Numbered from the stretch's first letter, positions 44,807-53,479 are shown. The stretch is DNA of 64,000 nucleotides from an uncultured Flavobacteriaceae bacterium (GCA_947494695.1 CANLWB010000004.1:124001-188000); one strand, 5' to 3'. Numbers and translations are program-made. The notes: generated by a model not told the origin, from the sequence alone.

Positions 44807-45144
44807 TAATGGGGTATTTACATGGGCAAGTTGCCATGAAAAATGGCAAACAGGCTTTCGGCAGTCGCTCTCTGCGAGGAGCTCCAACAATGCCTCAATC
44901 CTTCTTGCAGTTAAATAGCAACTAGATATATCATTGTCAAAGAGGTATCATAGTAGCAGTTTTTTATTGTTAAAATTCTATCAAAAACACGACACGTTTT
45001 GACTATTGAAGACGTAAATGTGTCCTTTTTTTTAGGTTTAGATTGATGGATCAAAATTATAGGTTACCATGTTTCAGGTTACTAAAACTAAGTCTTTGTT
45101 CTTGATGCTAACAGCGAAGCGATCTTAGGTCTCTCATTATCCAA
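44807..45144. other. Intergenic region with a small hairpin
   Basis: About 340 bases without a gene. TTGCCAT-gaaaa-ATGGCAA (44831-44849) resembles the CCCATgaaaATGGG hairpin of the dispersed repeat at 345-364. The block CTTTCGGCAGTCGCTCTCTGC is more GC-rich than its surroundings but I do not recognise it. Confidence 0.4.
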
Positions 45145-45699
45145 TTACAAGTCATCCGTAAAGTGCCGTTTGCCTTTTTCTTTACTAAATTTTTCGACAT
45201 TATATTTTTTAGAATCGCCTTTTGGAATCGATAGGGATTGCCAGTTTTCTCCTTTTACCAATTTGCCAAGAAACACGATTTGACCCAGATGATAAGAGTA
45301 ATGCGCCAGTTGTCTATTAATGGCTTCGGTCACCGTATGCCCTTGATTCCGAATATAAATAATACGTTCTAAATCAGATTCAGATAAGGGAGTAATGGCA
45401 TCGAATAAGCATTGCCAACCCTTGTTCCAGTTTTTAATAAGGTCGTCTTTAGAGGTGTATGAATCTTCAAACTCCTGGTCACGCTGTCTCCAGGTTTTTT
45501 CACCGTCTTCGGTTAAAAAGTTAGTCCAACGGCTTAACATATTACCTGCTAAATGTTTTACCACGATGCTTATGGAATTAGAATCTTCAGCAAATTCTTT
45601 TTGTAGGTCTTCAAAACTAAGCTGATTAAAAGTTTTATCACCTAAGCTTTTGTAATATTCGAATTGCTTAATTACGCTGGATAAATAGGATGGTTGCAT
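45145..45699 (-). CDS. DUF1572 family protein (DinB-like fold)
   Basis: A 184-residue soluble protein. The pattern SVIKQFEYYKSLGDKTFNQL, IVVKHLAGNMLSRWTNFLTEDGEK, and INRQLAHYSYHLGQIVFLGK marks DUF1572, with the DinB-superfamily helical bundle. The histidines (VVKHLAGN; AHYSYHLGQ) would bind a metal in a thiol-transferase-like site. The function is unknown. It is monocistronic. Confidence 0.82.
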   Translation of the reverse strand: MQPSYLSSVIKQFEYYKSLGDKTFNQLSFEDLQKEFAEDSNSISIVVKHLAGNMLSRWTNFLTEDGEKTWRQRDQEFEDSYTSKDDLIKNWNKGWQCLFDAITPLSESDLERIIYIRNQGHTVTEAINRQLAHYSYHLGQIVFLGKLVKGENWQSLSIPKGDSKKYNVEKFSKEKGKRHFTDDL

Positions 45700-45725
45700 A
45701 GGTTAAAAATAAACCATCGCATTTT

Positions 45726-45797
45726 AAATTCCAAGTTCTAAATATTGAAAACTCAAGTACCAAATACCAAAATCCAAAGTTCCAATTTCTAAAGTCT
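45726..45797. repeat. Degenerate 7-bp-period repeat
   Basis: Consecutive units AAATTCC, AAGTTCT, AAATATT, ... AAGTACC, AAATACC, AAAATCC, AAAGTTCC, AATTTCT, AAAGTCT keep a period near seven. Several units match those at the end of the 36261-36379 array (AAGTACC, AAATTCC). It occupies the gap between the DUF1572 and msrB genes. Confidence 0.6.
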
Positions 45798-45864
45798 TAA
45801 TTTTCCTAAACTCTAGGTTTGGATGTAAACCAAAGAAATTTGGAGTTTGAGGTTTCATATTAAT

Positions 45865-46338
45865 TTATTTTTTTGGAATAAATTTTAATGCAACCCCATT
45901 AATACAGTGACGTTTTCCAGTAGTATTTCTGGGACCATCGCTAAAAATATGCCCTAGATGCCCTCCGCATGTCGCACAATGTTCTTCATCTCTAGAATAT
46001 CCCAATTTATTATCGGTACCAAAGGCTACATTCCCTTTAATTTCTCTGTCAAAGCTTGGCCAGCCTGTTCCCGAATCGAATTTATGCTCACTCTTAAATA
46101 AAGGGGTGTCACAGGCCGCACAGGCATAAACACCATCCTGGTAGTTTTTGTTTAATGGACTGGAAAATGGGCGTTCTGTGCCTGCCTCTCTTAAAACATA
46201 ATATGCCATATCAGATAATTGGGCTTTCCATTCGGCGTCTGTTTTAGAAACTTTATAGGTTTTATCTTCTTTTTTCTGTGCTGTACTATTGCAGTTAAAT
46301 AAGGAGATAGCCAGGCATAATAATAGTAATTTTTTCAT
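45865..46338 (-). CDS. msrB: Peptide-methionine (R)-S-oxide reductase, exported lipoprotein form
   Basis: About 157 residues from ATG 46338; a longer frame would place the signal peptide internally. MKKLLLLCLAISLFNCNSTAQ contains a lipobox Cys, so the enzyme is exported. It has the zinc CxxC pairs (CAACD; CATCGGH), FDSGTGWPSF and the catalytic Cys in RHCINGVALKF. It repairs oxidised methionine in envelope proteins. No MsrA is adjacent. Confidence 0.92.
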   Translation of the reverse strand: MKKLLLLCLAISLFNCNSTAQKKEDKTYKVSKTDAEWKAQLSDMAYYVLREAGTERPFSSPLNKNYQDGVYACAACDTPLFKSEHKFDSGTGWPSFDREIKGNVAFGTDNKLGYSRDEEHCATCGGHLGHIFSDGPRNTTGKRHCINGVALKFIPKK

Positions 46339-46502
46339 AAGATCAATGTCTTTTCTTAAATTGAGTCGTATCTTATAATCGGACATAACACATGTTGTTG
46401 AGATATTTTTAAATCTATTTTTTGTGACCATTAAAAATATAATGTGTCTAAACTTTTAAACTACAAATTTTGTACTTTTATAAAAATTATAAACCATCAA
46501 AG

Positions 46503-47318
46503 ATGAAATTTAAGAAAGCATTTATGGTACTTGGTATGACTACCCTTGTAATATCATGTGCTACCAATCCATTTACAGGAAAGAAGACTATGGCTTTGGT
46601 TCCTAATTCTCAATTATTCCCAACAGCCTTTGCTCAGTATGATCAGTTTTTAACAGAAAACAAGGTTGTTAAAGGAACTAAAGATGCCGCTATGATAACT
46701 CGCGTAGGACAGCGCATTGCGGTTGCTGCCGAACGATGGTTAAATGCGAATGGACATCAAGGGTATTTAAACGACTATAAATGGGAATATAATTTGGTTG
46801 ATGATAAAACAGTTAATGCCTGGTGCATGCCAGGAGGTAAGATTGTTTTTTATACTGGTATTTTACCTATCGCAAAAGGTGAAACAGGTGTTGCGGCTAT
46901 TATGGGGCATGAAGTTGCTCACGCTTTAGCAAATCATGGGCAACAGCGTATGAGTGCGGCCTATTTGCAACAAGGACTAGCTGTGGCAGGTAATGTTGCC
47001 ATTAAGGATGAAAAATCAAGAAATGCCTTTAATCAATACTATGGAGTAGGGTCGCAAGTTGGCGTTATGTTACCTTTTAGTAGAAGTCATGAAACTGAAG
47101 CCGATAAAATAGGGTTATACCTTATGGCCATTGCAGGATATAATCCTGAGGAAGCCGCCGAATTATGGAAACGAATGAAGGCGAATAGTGGCGGACAAGC
47201 ACCACCAGAAATTTTAAGTACACACCCGTCAAACGATTCTCGTATTGCAAACCTTACAGCTTTGGCACCAACGGCAAAAGCAGAAGCTAATAAATTTGGT
47301 GTTACAAAATTTAGATAA
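46503..47318 (+). CDS. M48 family metallopeptidase, lipoprotein
   Basis: About 271 residues from ATG 46503; upstream in-frame ATG would add residues with no signal character. MKFKKAFMVLGMTTLVISCATNPF contains a lipobox. The zinc site is HEVAH (His136, Glu137, His140) with the third ligand glutamate in SHETEADKIG. This is the periplasmic LoiP/BepA/YcaL-like class that handles misfolded envelope proteins. It has its own hairpin terminator before the MFS gene. Confidence 0.9.
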   Translation: MKFKKAFMVLGMTTLVISCATNPFTGKKTMALVPNSQLFPTAFAQYDQFLTENKVVKGTKDAAMITRVGQRIAVAAERWLNANGHQGYLNDYKWEYNLVDDKTVNAWCMPGGKIVFYTGILPIAKGETGVAAIMGHEVAHALANHGQQRMSAAYLQQGLAVAGNVAIKDEKSRNAFNQYYGVGSQVGVMLPFSRSHETEADKIGLYLMAIAGYNPEEAAELWKRMKANSGGQAPPEILSTHPSNDSRIANLTALAPTAKAEANKFGVTKFR

Positions 47319-47361
47319 TGATTTTTTAATGCTGTAACTAAAAATATTTTTTAATTTAGTG

Positions 47362-47389
47362 AGCTGCCCATAAAAGGGCAGCTTTTTTA
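47362..47389 (+). terminator. Terminator of the M48 gene
   Basis: AGCTGCCC-ataaaa-GGGCAGCT followed by a T-run, two bases before the MFS start codon; the MFS gene then depends on read-through or a promoter in the same stretch. Confidence 0.88.
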
Positions 47390-47391
47390 TT

Positions 47392-48693
47392 ATGGCAAAA
47401 TTAGAAAAAGGAAGTAAAAAGCTTCTAAATGCTTGGGCGTTTTACGATTGGGCAAACTCGGTATATGCATTAACCATCACATCGTCCATATTTCCAATCT
47501 TCTATTCGGCATTATTTCTTTCTGAAGTAAAACATGTTTCAGCGTTTGGAATGGAGTTTAAAAGTACGGCACTAATAACGTTTGTTACAGCTTTTACCTT
47601 TCTGATTGTGGCCATAATGTCCCCAATTTTATCAGGAATCGCAGATTATATAGGAAACAAGAAGAAGTTTTTAAAATTTTTCTGTTATATAGGAGGCCTT
47701 GGTTGTATTGGATTGTATTGGTTTAGCCTGGAGCAAATACATGTGAGCTTACTATTTTATTTTATGGGGCTTATTGGGTATTGGGGAAGTCTGGTTTTTT
47801 ACAATTCGTATTTACCAGATATCGCTTTCCCAGAACAACAGGACAAGATTAGTGCGAAGGGATTCTCCTGGGGGTATGTTGGAAGTGTGATCTTGTTAAT
47901 TTTAAATTTAGCTATGGTAATGAGTCAGGATAACGGAGCCGATAAGATGTTGATGATGCGGTATTCGTTCTTAACTGTTGGAATTTGGTGGATTCTATTC
48001 AGTCAATATACATTCTATTATTTACCAAAAGGAGCGTCATCTGGCGCAAAGGTTACAAAAGATGTCGTTTTTAATGGATTAAAAGAATTACGACAAGTAT
48101 GGGGGCAGTTAAAACAAAACTTAAGGTTAAAACGTTACTTATATGCCTTTTTTGTATTTAGTATGGCTGTTCAAACCATCATGCTTATTGCGGTTTATTT
48201 TGGAGAGGAAGAAATTGCATGGGGGAGTAATGAAGCTAAAACTACGGGGCTTATTGTTAGTATTCTGGTTATTCAATTGGTTGCCGTTATTGGTGCAACG
48301 TTAACCTCTAGAGCGTCTTCAAAATATGGAAACATAAAAACTTTAATTGGAATAAATGTTATTTGGATGTGCTTATGTTTCTATGCTTATTTTATGGAGA
48401 CACCATTACAGTTTTATATAGCGGCGTCCATTGTTGGTTTTATAATGGGGGGAATTCAAGCTTTGGCGCGATCTACATATTCTAAGTTCTTGCCCGAAAC
48501 AGAGGACACGACCTCGTATTTTAGTTTTTATGATGTCGCTGAAAAAATAGGTATTGTTATTGGTATGGGAATATTTGCAACCATAGATCAGATTACAGGA
48601 AGCATGCGAAATGCGATCTTGTTTTTGTTTGTTTTCTTTTTGGGAGGAATCATTATGTTATTTAGAGTACCTAAGGAAAGTAATGTGAATTAA
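47392..48693 (+). CDS. MFS transporter, UMF1/Atg22-like
   Basis: A 433-residue protein with about 12 transmembrane segments. The opening LLNAWAFYDWANSVYALTI and the middle RGFSWG-like KGFSWGYVGSVILLI, plus GGIQALARSTYSKFLPETE, are signatures of the UMF1 (unknown major facilitator) family related to the Atg22 vacuolar effluxer. The substrate is unknown. The ATG is only two bases past a terminator, so its promoter must overlap that structure or transcription reads through. Confidence 0.88.
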   Translation: MAKLEKGSKKLLNAWAFYDWANSVYALTITSSIFPIFYSALFLSEVKHVSAFGMEFKSTALITFVTAFTFLIVAIMSPILSGIADYIGNKKKFLKFFCYIGGLGCIGLYWFSLEQIHVSLLFYFMGLIGYWGSLVFYNSYLPDIAFPEQQDKISAKGFSWGYVGSVILLILNLAMVMSQDNGADKMLMMRYSFLTVGIWWILFSQYTFYYLPKGASSGAKVTKDVVFNGLKELRQVWGQLKQNLRLKRYLYAFFVFSMAVQTIMLIAVYFGEEEIAWGSNEAKTTGLIVSILVIQLVAVIGATLTSRASSKYGNIKTLIGINVIWMCLCFYAYFMETPLQFYIAASIVGFIMGGIQALARSTYSKFLPETEDTTSYFSFYDVAEKIGIVIGMGIFATIDQITGSMRNAILFLFVFFLGGIIMLFRVPKESNVN

Positions 48694-48735
48694 TTGAAAG
48701 GTGTTACGAGTCTTTATCATCTAATTTGTCATACC

Positions 48736-48789
48736 GAATCTGTCGAAACCACTAATTGTATTAGTCATTTAAAATTTTTCGACAGATTC
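48736..48789. repeat. Inverted repeat with nested hairpin
   Basis: GAATCTGTCGAAA (48736-48748) is a perfect 13-bp inverse match to 48777-48789, and ACTAAT-tgt-ATTAGT is nested inside. No T-run follows. It sits between the MFS gene and the astacin-like gene, which converge. Confidence 0.65.
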
Positions 48790-48854
48790 AATATAACATA
48801 TATAAGAATACATCCAGTTTAGTCCATTTTTATAAGTAGGTTGTTGACTGTGTG

Positions 48855-49889
48855 TTAATTACTACCACATTTTACTATTAAATTCCATCGGGTAAAGTCA
48901 CGTTCAAATAAATATCCAGAATACGTTACTTTATCACCAACAGAATATCTTTTAAATCTACTCCAGGGTTCAATGCCCTCACATGGATCATCTGTTGGGT
49001 TTGGAGGGGTAGTGGCCGACGGGTAAACATTATTGGTTCCTTCGATATCCAACGCCGACAGTTGTGCTCTCCTTCTGGGAAGTACATTACCATTAAGGTC
49101 CGTAATAGTTGGTCTGCCATTTTTACTAAAGGTATAACTGCCATACATCATGGTTGAATTGATATCAAAATCTCTTGTTACCAAAGTAGCAGAGTTACTT
49201 TTAAAGAATTGATCCTCTGCACCATCACTAATATTTTCATAATTAATAATGATATGATCGTCTCTATCTGAACGATTCTGCTCATGAATATACCCTAATG
49301 TATGTCCAATTTCGTGAATAATTACCACAGCCGTCGTTCTCGTTCCTAATCTAATGAAACCTCTGGAACCATTAGAACCCAAAGTGGCAACACCACAATT
49401 ACAAGATCTACCATTACTGCTTATGGTAACATATGTGGACTCATTAGTACGTTCTTTAAACCGTACATTTGTTTTGTTTTCCCATTCTTCAATAGATTTT
49501 TGAAGTTCATTTCTAACAGACTGGCTCAAGCCTTGAATAACATATACAACGGTATTGTTGGCCCATTTACGAACACCTCCGGCTAATGCTAACTTACTTT
49601 TGTTTGTAAGTTCCAGGTTTGGAGATTCGTTATCATTAAACGTAGTTTCGGTATCTTCGAGTTGTTCTGGAAATAATCTAATATCGGTACCTTGAAGTGA
49701 GAACGTACCATCGTCTTCTTTTTTTACTTTAACAGGCTCGCCTAGAAAATATTTTTCGATAAATTCTTGATCTGTTGTTGGAACCTCATTATTAGGTTCT
49801 ACATTTTCACCATCCTCGCAAGAAGCAAAAATTAATGCAAAAGCGAATAGGCTAATTCTAAATTTCTTTAAAATGATTGTTGTTTTCAT
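48855..49889 (-). CDS. Astacin-like (M12A) metallopeptidase with C-terminal carbohydrate-binding segment
   Basis: A 344-residue exported protein. The N-terminus has a lipobox-like FALIFASCEDGEN. The catalytic domain (about 105-290) has the full astacin zinc motif HEIGHTLGYIHEQNR, three His plus the Glu, and a Met-turn (STMMYGSYTFS). The last 45 residues (EPWSRFKRYSVGDKVTY ...) resemble a CBM5/12 chitin-binding module. It could degrade host or matrix protein at the cell surface. Confidence 0.88.
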   Translation of the reverse strand: MKTTIILKKFRISLFAFALIFASCEDGENVEPNNEVPTTDQEFIEKYFLGEPVKVKKEDDGTFSLQGTDIRLFPEQLEDTETTFNDNESPNLELTNKSKLALAGGVRKWANNTVVYVIQGLSQSVRNELQKSIEEWENKTNVRFKERTNESTYVTISSNGRSCNCGVATLGSNGSRGFIRLGTRTTAVVIIHEIGHTLGYIHEQNRSDRDDHIIINYENISDGAEDQFFKSNSATLVTRDFDINSTMMYGSYTFSKNGRPTITDLNGNVLPRRRAQLSALDIEGTNNVYPSATTPPNPTDDPCEGIEPWSRFKRYSVGDKVTYSGYLFERDFTRWNLIVKCGSN

Positions 49890-49999
49890 GATTTTAGGTT
49901 TTGGGGACTAATAGATGATTCTTATGATTTAATTTCTAATTTAGAAACTAAGAAAACACTTATGATATTGTTGAAGAATATCTTAATGAAACGTTAAAT

Positions 50000-50045
50000 A
50001 ATAGTGAAAGAAAAAGAGGCTGTCCGGAACGTTAGGACAGCCTTA
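50000..50045 (-). terminator. Terminator of the GIN-domain operon
   Basis: AGGCTGTCC / GGACAGCCT (50017-50025 with 50035-50043) followed on the minus strand by CTTTTTCTTT. Confidence 0.8.
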
Positions 50046-50121
50046 AATTTTTTAAAATGTATGATTTGTGTTTTTTATCGAAAAAATAGAATAGTGTTCA
50101 GAAGTCGGTGACACAAATCTG

Positions 50122-50853
50122 TTAATTCGAAGAAATACTTCCAGAACCGGAAACCTTGGTGTCTGTAGTTGGATTTCCTTTATAAACGATATCTCCAGAT
50201 CCGGCAACTCTTGCTTTTAAGGTTTTATTACTAACAATTTTAATATCTCCCGATCCTGCCACAGAAGCCTCTGTGTCGTTTGCTTGCAATTCAAATCCAT
50301 GAATATCCCCCGATCCGGCTAATTTTGCTACTAATTTATTGGTATTTCCTTTTAATTTAAGATCTCCCGATCCTGCTAAAGATGCTTTGGTAGATGTGGC
50401 TTCAATGTCCAGTGTCACATCTCCCGATCCTGCTATAGATATATCTAAATTATTGGCTGTTATAACATTTTCATTCCATAGATCTCCCGATCCTGCCAGA
50501 GACACTTTACTAATATCCTTAAAAGGAATGGTGACTAATATTTTAGAAGCTCTTGGTTTTATATTAATACCCTTTTTCGTTTTAACAACTAAGTTATTGT
50601 CTTTTACTTCTGTAATAATATAGTCTATTAAATTTTCTTCTGCTTTAATGGTGATATGACCTTCTTTACCGCTTACAATTTTAAAGTCCATACTTCCGGC
50701 ACATTTAATACCATCGTAATCAGATGTTGTTCTGGTTACTGTGGTTACATTGCCGTTTCCTTTTACAGATTTACTCCATTGGGCATAAGATGTCGCAGCT
50801 ATAAGGAACATAGCTATAATTAGAACTGATTGTTTTTTGATTGATGTTTTCAT
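50122..50853 (-). CDS. Exported head-GIN domain (DUF2807) protein
   Basis: A 243-residue protein with a signal peptide (IKKQSVLIIAMFLIAATSYAQ) and a right-handed beta-helix-like repeat. AGSGD or near variants recur about every 20 residues (LAGSGDLW, IAGSGDVT, LAGSGDLK, LAGSGDIH, VAGSGDIK, VAGSGDIV, VSGSGSIS). DUF2807 proteins are putative surface adhesins. It is the last gene of the sigma/anti-sigma operon, 27 bases after the DUF4097-like gene, so it may be an envelope-stress target. Confidence 0.85.
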   Translation of the reverse strand: MKTSIKKQSVLIIAMFLIAATSYAQWSKSVKGNGNVTTVTRTTSDYDGIKCAGSMDFKIVSGKEGHITIKAEENLIDYIITEVKDNNLVVKTKKGINIKPRASKILVTIPFKDISKVSLAGSGDLWNENVITANNLDISIAGSGDVTLDIEATSTKASLAGSGDLKLKGNTNKLVAKLAGSGDIHGFELQANDTEASVAGSGDIKIVSNKTLKARVAGSGDIVYKGNPTTDTKVSGSGSISSN

Positions 50854-50880
50854 GTGTTAAATAAAATTATTGTGGGTGTA

Positions 50881-51969
50881 TTAATTTACGAATAGTGATA
50901 TGCTTCCGTAATCGGATTCTATATTAATAGAATTACCAGAAGATTTGTCACCATAGTATCCTCTGTATAGTTTATCTGAAGACTTGATTATTTTCTGAGT
51001 GTATTCTAAACCTTTAGCATTTAAAGAGCCATATTCCAGATTGATATTAAAATTGAAGTTATAGGACGGTACATAGCCTATCTTAATACCAGTGTAATCT
51101 GATTTTATTTGAACGTTTCCAGCCTGTTCTGTTAGTCTGTTTATTTTTATAGAACCATAATCTGCTTTAAGTGTGACATTCTTGTATACATCGCCAATAA
51201 CAGTAGTTAAATAGTCTCCATTTCCGTTTACGTTATTCGCTTTATCCACTGTTATGCTACCATAGTCACAGTTATAGGTTACATTTTCAGCGGTTTCAAC
51301 CCTGGAACCTGTATAATCGGCATTAATATCAATATTGTTAGCTTTTGAAACTGTAAATCCGCTGTAATCCGCATTTATTTTTCCGCTTTTTATGTATTCA
51401 AAATAACAGTTTTTCGTGTAATCGAAGTTAAGAATATTCCCATCGGCCAATAATTCTTTTGTTGTAATTTTTCCGTAATCACAATTAATGTTAGCATGCC
51501 CTTTTAATTTGTCTACATTAATACTTCCATAATCGTTATCTAAATCAACAGAATTGGTAATTGGAATTTTAACGATATAGTTAATTTTCATACTAACCTT
51601 GCTGTTTTTTTTCCAATTCCACCAGGAGCTTGATTTACGATCTCCAAATTGTGTTTTGGCAGAAACATGATTTGATGACGCTTCAAAATCTACCGTTATA
51701 GCGTCTAACTTGTCCTGAACCCGTTCTTCGTCATTACCGGTTGTTGTAATGGTGATTTCAAAAGCGATTCTATCTTCATTCCAAGTAATTATATCAATAT
51801 TTCCGTAGCTATTGTCTACACTTAACATGGCATTTGAAGTTACCGGAAATTCTTTTTTAATGGTTTTCTTTTTGGTGTATTTACCCTTATAATTTGTTGT
51901 GGAAGCTCCTACAAACAAAGGGACTAATAGTAATAATATAAGTGTTTTAAGTTGTATTTCTCGTTTCAT
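50881..51969 (-). CDS. DUF4097-like beta-repeat exported protein
   Basis: About 362 residues from ATG 51969 (MKREIQLKTLILLLL), which gives a clean signal peptide; the longer frame adds 13 residues before it. About eleven motifs of the form xxDYGSIxV occur (NDYGSINVD, CDYGKITT, ADYSGFTV, ADYTGSRV, CDYGSITV, ADYGSIKI, SDYTGIKI, LEYGSLNA, SDYGSISL), spaced by 15-25 residues, typical of a beta-helix with a conserved turn. It lies between an anti-sigma-like gene and a GIN-domain gene. Confidence 0.82.
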   Translation of the reverse strand: MKREIQLKTLILLLLVPLFVGASTTNYKGKYTKKKTIKKEFPVTSNAMLSVDNSYGNIDIITWNEDRIAFEITITTTGNDEERVQDKLDAITVDFEASSNHVSAKTQFGDRKSSSWWNWKKNSKVSMKINYIVKIPITNSVDLDNDYGSINVDKLKGHANINCDYGKITTKELLADGNILNFDYTKNCYFEYIKSGKINADYSGFTVSKANNIDINADYTGSRVETAENVTYNCDYGSITVDKANNVNGNGDYLTTVIGDVYKNVTLKADYGSIKINRLTEQAGNVQIKSDYTGIKIGYVPSYNFNFNINLEYGSLNAKGLEYTQKIIKSSDKLYRGYYGDKSSGNSINIESDYGSISLFVN

Positions 51970-52029
51970 TTGATTGTCTTTAATTGTTTCTAAAGTGGCA
52001 CATATCATATCTCGAATGGTATATTTCCA

Positions 52030-52605
52030 TTACAACATGTTGATTTCAGATACGTCTTGTGGTGCCTTATTGAGCTGTTTTATTTTTTCTATTTGTTCTA
52101 AAGTGTTTTTTAATAGGTCTATTCTGTTTTGAAAGTTGGAAATCATGGCATATATCACTCTACTATCTTCTCCGCTCTCGGTTAAGTCTGTTTTTAAAGA
52201 TTCATAATCTGCCTCCAGTGTCTTAATGCGTTCCATAACATCCAGGATAAGTGCCTGAACCTCGGGAGAATTTTCGTTCTCAATTTTACTTAACTCTTCA
52301 GCAATAGTTACAGTAAAGAAGTTCTCGGCTTCTGCCATTTGCGGCGATACACTTGCTAAATCTCCAGTAGCAACCTCCTGTTGAGTCCCAACAAAAAGTG
52401 TTAAGAGTAGCAGGACAGAAGCGGCTACACCGATTAAAGGTTTCCATAAACGACGCCTTTGTTTATCAACATTAACCAGTTGTAGCTCGCTTTGATTGTT
52501 TAATTTATTCAGGAAACGTTCTTTATGATTTAATTCTGGATGCTCAGTATCAAAATCATTTTCGTATTTCTTAAACAGTTCTTCTATACCATCTTTATTC
52601 ATCAT
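52030..52605 (-). CDS. Anti-sigma-like single-pass membrane protein
   Basis: A 191-residue protein with a cytoplasmic N-terminus (MMNKDGIEELFKKYENDFD), one transmembrane helix near residues 55-75 (KPLIGVAASVLLLLTLFVG), and a periplasmic coiled-coil-like tail. Its start overlaps the sigma factor stop by 11 bases. Location and topology fit an anti-sigma factor or a coupled sensor. There is no zinc-binding HxxxCxxC motif, so it belongs to no standard ZAS class. Confidence 0.7.
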   Translation of the reverse strand: MMNKDGIEELFKKYENDFDTEHPELNHKERFLNKLNNQSELQLVNVDKQRRRLWKPLIGVAASVLLLLTLFVGTQQEVATGDLASVSPQMAEAENFFTVTIAEELSKIENENSPEVQALILDVMERIKTLEADYESLKTDLTESGEDSRVIYAMISNFQNRIDLLKNTLEQIEKIKQLNKAPQDVSEINML

Positions 52606-53158
52606 AAACCATCTGTAATTTAGTTCGTAAACTTTCCTTAGCCCTTGAGATTGTCGTTCTGCAATTCGCGTTAGAAATATTCAAAATTCCACTTATTTCT
52701 TCGTAATCATAACCTTCAATTAAATTGAGGGTTAATGCAATTCTATAATTATCTTTTAAGAGCTTCATGGCATTTAAAATTTGTTTCACTTTTATATCCG
52801 TGAAATTATGATTGCTCTCAAAACCATCACCATTTTCTTCAACTTTATATAGTATATCATCCAGAGGCACCTCTTTTGTTTTATTTTTCTTTTTATAATG
52901 ATAAATACTATTATTTATAACAATTCGTTTTAACCAGGGCCCAAATATTTTCGATTCTTTAAGGGTGCCTAGTTTTGTAAAAGCCATTAAAAATGAATCT
53001 TGCATGATGTCTTCGGCCTCAAAATCGTCTTTTACAATTCTTAAGGAAGCATTGTACATCGCTTTATAATATCTGTTATAAATTTCCAATTGCGCAGATT
53101 GGTTTCCAGATTTACAAAGCTCTACGAGCTGTTCGGTATTTAATTTAGTTGGCGTCAA
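52595..53158 (-). CDS. ECF-type RNA polymerase sigma factor (TTG start)
   Basis: A 187-residue sigma factor. Region 2 (NASLRIVKDDFEAEDIMQDSFLMAFTKL) and region 4 (MKLLKDNYRIALTLNLIEGYDYEEISGIL...NCRTTISRAKESLRTKL) are clear. The first codon of the frame is TTG at 53158; the first ATG is 34 codons in, inside region 2, so the TTG is probably the true start. It begins the operon with the anti-sigma-like, DUF4097-like and GIN-domain genes, probably its own regulatory target. Confidence 0.88.
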   Translation of the reverse strand: MTPTKLNTEQLVELCKSGNQSAQLEIYNRYYKAMYNASLRIVKDDFEAEDIMQDSFLMAFTKLGTLKESKIFGPWLKRIVINNSIYHYKKKNKTKEVPLDDILYKVEENGDGFESNHNFTDIKVKQILNAMKLLKDNYRIALTLNLIEGYDYEEISGILNISNANCRTTISRAKESLRTKLQMVYDE

Positions 53159-53281
53159 AAAAACAAATTGTTATACTAAAGATTTATGCTTTTATGATTT
53201 GTTACAGTTTCCTATAAAAAAACCTACATTTTTCATAAAATATAGGTTTTTAATATGATTCTACAGAAAAAGGTTCCATGT

Positions 53282-53479
53282 TTTACTGGAATTTCTTTGG
53301 AAATAGCGTATATAATTGGGAGTTAGATGTCAGATTTTTTACTTAAGGTTCTTGTTAAAGATATGAAGGCATATCAAAATTTCGTTTTAAACCATTTAGG
53401 GGAGATTCAAAATATGGGAAGTACTCACAGTACTTTTGTTATGGGAGGGATTAAAAATTCGTATTTGGTTCCTTTATAA
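53282..53479 (+). pseudogene. Remnant of an Lrp/AsnC regulator, C-terminal part
   Basis: Frame 53282-53479 reads FTGISLEIAYIIGS-stop-MSDFLLKVLVKDMKAYQNF ... STFVMGGIKNSYLVPL. It matches the ligand-binding RAM domain of Lrp/AsnC family regulators (DFLLKV, AYQNF, STFVMG, IKNSYLVPL). There is no helix-turn-helix part and an in-frame TAG at 53324-53326, so it is a decayed gene fragment. The ATG directly after the stop could let 50 residues be made. Confidence 0.7.
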
